A DNA stretch of 64,000 nt, from NCBI RefSeq assembly GCF_028401385.1, contig NZ_JAQOMR010000001.1, forward strand, positions 1,304,501 through 1,368,500, read 5' to 3'. Shown piece by piece: positions 61,968 to 64,000 of the stretch. How positions within the stretch are numbered: position 1 is the stretch's first letter; each line of letters opens with the position of its first letter. The position numbers were made by a program, and so were the translations under genes. Under the pieces are notes generated by a model. The model worked only from the letters and a program-made list of their open reading frames with translations. It ran no database searches and had not been told where the DNA came from. Source of the stretch: Marinicella algicola (GTDB taxonomy: Bacteria; Pseudomonadota; Gammaproteobacteria; Xanthomonadales; Marinicellaceae).

Positions 61968-62897
61968 TTACACCAAAGCCCAGATATATCCTGCATAGGC
62001 CAGCAGCATCACCACCCCCGTCGCCCGGTGGAACTTCGGGGCGAAAAACAGCATCCCCGCGAAGAACACGCTCGCCGTCAGCATGACCGGTACATCGAGC
62101 GTGGCGAAGCCGTCTGATACCGGCAGCGGCGCAATCACCGCCGTGGCGCCCAGGATGCAAAGCGTGTTGAAGATGCAGGAACCGGTGACATTGCCGATCG
62201 CGACGTCAGAATGGCGCCTGGTGGCGGCGACGACAGCGGTGGCGAGTTCCGGCAGGCTGGTACCGAGGGCGACGACCGTCAGGCCGATGATGGCATCGGA
62301 GACGCCGAAATGCGCTGCAAGCGCGGTGGCGCCGCGAATCAAAAACTCGGCGCCGAAAAGAAGAACGACAAGGCCCGCAACGATGAGCAGGACCATTTTC
62401 CAGACCGGCATGGCGTCAATATCAACCTCGATTTCCTCATCGAGACGGGCACCGGTCTTGCGGGCCCAAAGATAGGTCCTCAGCAGATACAGAGAGAGCA
62501 TTGCGAGAAGGACGAGACCGGCGACGCGACCGATCACATCGTATTGAACAAGGAAAAACAGGAAAACCGCCGAAGCAACCATGGTTGCCGCATCGCGCCT
62601 GACACTGCGATCCCAGCCGGAAATCGGGAAGATGACGGCTGCAGCGCCGACGATCAGCAGGATGTTGGCAATGTTGGAGCCGACGACATTGCCGAGCGCG
62701 ATGCCCGGCGCGCCGGAGAGTGCGGCGCGAACCGAAACCAGCAGTTCGGGCAGCGATGTTCCAAAGCCGACAATGACCAGCGAGGCAATCAACGGCGAAA
62801 TGCCGATACGCCTTGCTGTGGCAACGGCGCCGCTGACAAGCCATTCGGCGCCGAAAAACAGTCCAATGAGACCGAGCGTAATATAGATATAGTCCAA
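61968..62897 (-). CDS. CaCA-family sodium/calcium exchanger (YrbG type)
   Basis: Intact, 309 residues, about ten helices in two inverted halves. Each half has the alpha-repeat: IVGFGTSLPELLVSVRAALS with GNVVGSNIANILLI, and VVALGTSLPELATAVVAATR with GNVTGSCIFNTLCI. The acidic loop DEEIEVDID lies between. It exchanges cations at the inner membrane; whether Ca2+ is the true substrate is not known for most bacterial members. The single gene is separated from the SIP gene by 69 bases. Confidence 0.92.
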   Translation of the reverse strand: MDYIYITLGLIGLFFGAEWLVSGAVATARRIGISPLIASLVIVGFGTSLPELLVSVRAALSGAPGIALGNVVGSNIANILLIVGAAAVIFPISGWDRSVRRDAATMVASAVFLFFLVQYDVIGRVAGLVLLAMLSLYLLRTYLWARKTGARLDEEIEVDIDAMPVWKMVLLIVAGLVVLLFGAEFLIRGATALAAHFGVSDAIIGLTVVALGTSLPELATAVVAATRRHSDVAIGNVTGSCIFNTLCILGATAVIAPLPVSDGFATLDVPVMLTASVFFAGMLFFAPKFHRATGVVMLLAYAGYIWALV

Positions 62898-63000
62898 TTC
62901 CGGTCCCTGCTATTGCCCGTTCGGTGTCACAAAACCTGTGGTCTTGCGGACCCATATGGTGCGTCCGCAAGCCGAAACAATGTTACCACCAAAAATTGGG

Positions 63001-64000
63001 CTAGATCGGCATCGGGAAGGTGCGATGGACCTGGGCGATATCTGCAAGAACCTCATCGGTGAGCTTCATGTCTGCAGCCCCGATATTGGTTTTGAGCTGC
63101 TCCATGGATGTGGCGCCGATGATCGCGGCGGTGACAAAGGCACGGGAAAGGACAAAGGCAATTGCCATCTGGGCCGGGTCGAGGCCATGCTTTTCGGCAA
63201 CCGCGAGATAGGCTTCCACGGCCGGTTCCTGCTGCGGCTGGCGGCGGCCACCGAGTTCGGGCTGGATCGAGGCCCGAGAGCCTTCCGGCACCCTTCCGCC
63301 AAGATATTTCCCGGTTAGAAGGCCTGTTGCCAGCGGCGAGAACGCCAGAAGGCCGACATCTTCGTAATAGGCGAGTTCGGCCATATCGAGATCATGATGG
63401 CGGTAGAGCAGGCTGTATTCGTTCTGAACGGTGGAAACACGGGTCCGGTCATTCTGTTCCGCACGGTTGAGATAGCGCATCGTGCCCCAGGCCGTTTCGT
63501 TGGACAGGCCGATGGCGCGGATTTTTCCGGCCTTGACCAGACTGTCCAGCGTATCGAGCGTTTCGGCGATATCGATATGGCTCTGGTAGCGATCCTGGCC
63601 GTAGGGCGTATAGGTCCATGAATTGCGGAAATGGAAATGGCCGCGATTGGGCCAGTGGACCTGGTAGAGATCGACATAATCGGTCTTCAGCCGCTTCAGG
63701 CTGGCGTCGAGCGCGGTGCGGATCGCCTGCGGCGTGATCGGCTTGCCGTCACGCACCCAGGGGCGGCCGGGCCCGGCGATCTTGGTCGCCAGCACAACAT
63801 CATCGCGCTTCTTCCGGCTTTCGAACCATGTGCCGACAAACTCTTCCGTGCGGCCATAGGTCTCAGCGCTCAGCGGCGTGACGGGGTACATTTCCGCCGT
63901 ATCGAAGAAGTTCACGCCGTTTTCCACGGCGTAGTCCATCTGTGCGTGTGCTTCTGCCTCGCTGTTCTGGGTGCCCCATGTCATGGTTCCCAGGCAGATT
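63001..64000 (-). CDS. Aldo/keto reductase (Tas-like), 5' end outside window
   Basis: The frame is open to the right edge (ICLGTMTWG is read from the last bases), so the first visible Met at 63984 is internal. Catalytic residues: Asp-Tyr in FFDTAEMYPVTPLSAET, Lys in VVLATKIAGPG, His in LYQVHWPNRG. The end AFVTAAIIGATSMEQLKTN is the NADPH-phosphate site. Length of about 345 residues with the insertion after EMYPV is typical of Tas/YajO-like members. No frame break. Substrate unknown. Confidence 0.9.
   Translation of the reverse strand, partial: ICLGTMTWGTQNSEAEAHAQMDYAVENGVNFFDTAEMYPVTPLSAETYGRTEEFVGTWFESRKKRDDVVLATKIAGPGRPWVRDGKPITPQAIRTALDASLKRLKTDYVDLYQVHWPNRGHFHFRNSWTYTPYGQDRYQSHIDIAETLDTLDSLVKAGKIRAIGLSNETAWGTMRYLNRAEQNDRTRVSTVQNEYSLLYRHHDLDMAELAYYEDVGLLAFSPLATGLLTGKYLGGRVPEGSRASIQPELGGRRQPQQEPAVEAYLAVAEKHGLDPAQMAIAFVLSRAFVTAAIIGATSMEQLKTNIGAADMKLTDEVLADIAQVHRTFPMPI

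Overview
The window looks like chromosomal DNA of an alphaproteobacterium of the order Hyphomicrobiales (Rhizobiales), probably Rhizobiaceae or a close relative. The reasons are the housekeeping order rpsF-rpsR-DUF2232-rplI-dnaB-alr-radA-cvpA-purF, the NDUFS4-like accessory subunit of respiratory complex I, the inositol locus with a ribose-type ABC transporter and a fused IolC, and rhizobial-type insertion sequences. Species cannot be decided from the sequence alone.

Layout. 1-1.5 kb: the 3' part of a HAD phosphatase, tRNA-Arg(TCT) and the complex I subunit. 1.6-6.9 kb: a mobile-DNA zone with a wrecked IS256-family element, a two-PAS GGDEF cyclase, a 46-nt 3' fragment of tRNA-Pro, IS21 and IS701 remnants, and an IS3-family element with a 3-bp target duplication. 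7-18.4 kb: a nine-gene sugar/polyol uptake and catabolism operon (binding protein, ABC ATPase, permease, SorC-type regulator, aldo/keto reductase, GlpD-like FAD dehydrogenase, class I aldolase, FGGY kinase, GMC oxidoreductase) behind a leader with three DNA dyads. 18.8-25.6 kb: one very large glycine-repeat autotransporter, followed by a TIGR03032-like protein. 27-28.6 kb: a CsoR-type metal repressor with a palindromic operator and an MFS exporter with a His-rich tail. 28.6-31.9 kb: an XRE/acyl-CoA-type regulator divergent from isocitrate lyase. 31.9-34.9 kb: a glutaredoxin-MauE fusion, a small protein and recQ. 35-46.9 kb: the myo-inositol locus (iolG, an RpiR-type regulator, ABC transporter, iolC-aldolase fusion, iolD, iolE, iolB, MFS). 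46.9-57.4 kb: DUF1349, SDR, then the purF-to-rpsF housekeeping block on the minus strand. 57.8-61 kb: an accessory pocket with a HEPN-motif protein and a membrane pentapeptide-repeat gene split by an IS5-family element. 61-64 kb: a siderophore-interacting reductase, a CaCA exchanger and a partial aldo/keto reductase.

The inositol genes work as one pathway: the ABC system imports inositol, IolG oxidises it, IolE dehydrates, IolD opens the ring, IolB isomerises, and the fused IolC phosphorylates and cleaves. The methylmalonate-semialdehyde dehydrogenase (iolA) is not in the window. A shared palindrome (GAATTTAAATTC type) before iolG/the regulator and before the transporter suggests one operator family.

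Read every 'broken' gene with care. Roughly 45 single-base frame shifts are scattered over about 25 genes, including normally essential ones (purF, alr). Nearly all are the loss of one base in a short mononucleotide run, which is the mark of sequencing or consensus error, not biology. I give such genes as one CDS over the whole reconstructed span. The IS256 element (true nonsense codons) and the IS5-split gene are different and look like real decay. I did not find one clearly new, self-contained system. The best candidates for follow-up are the polyol operon with its triple-dyad leader, the giant repeat autotransporter with its neighbour, and the HEPN/pentapeptide pocket.
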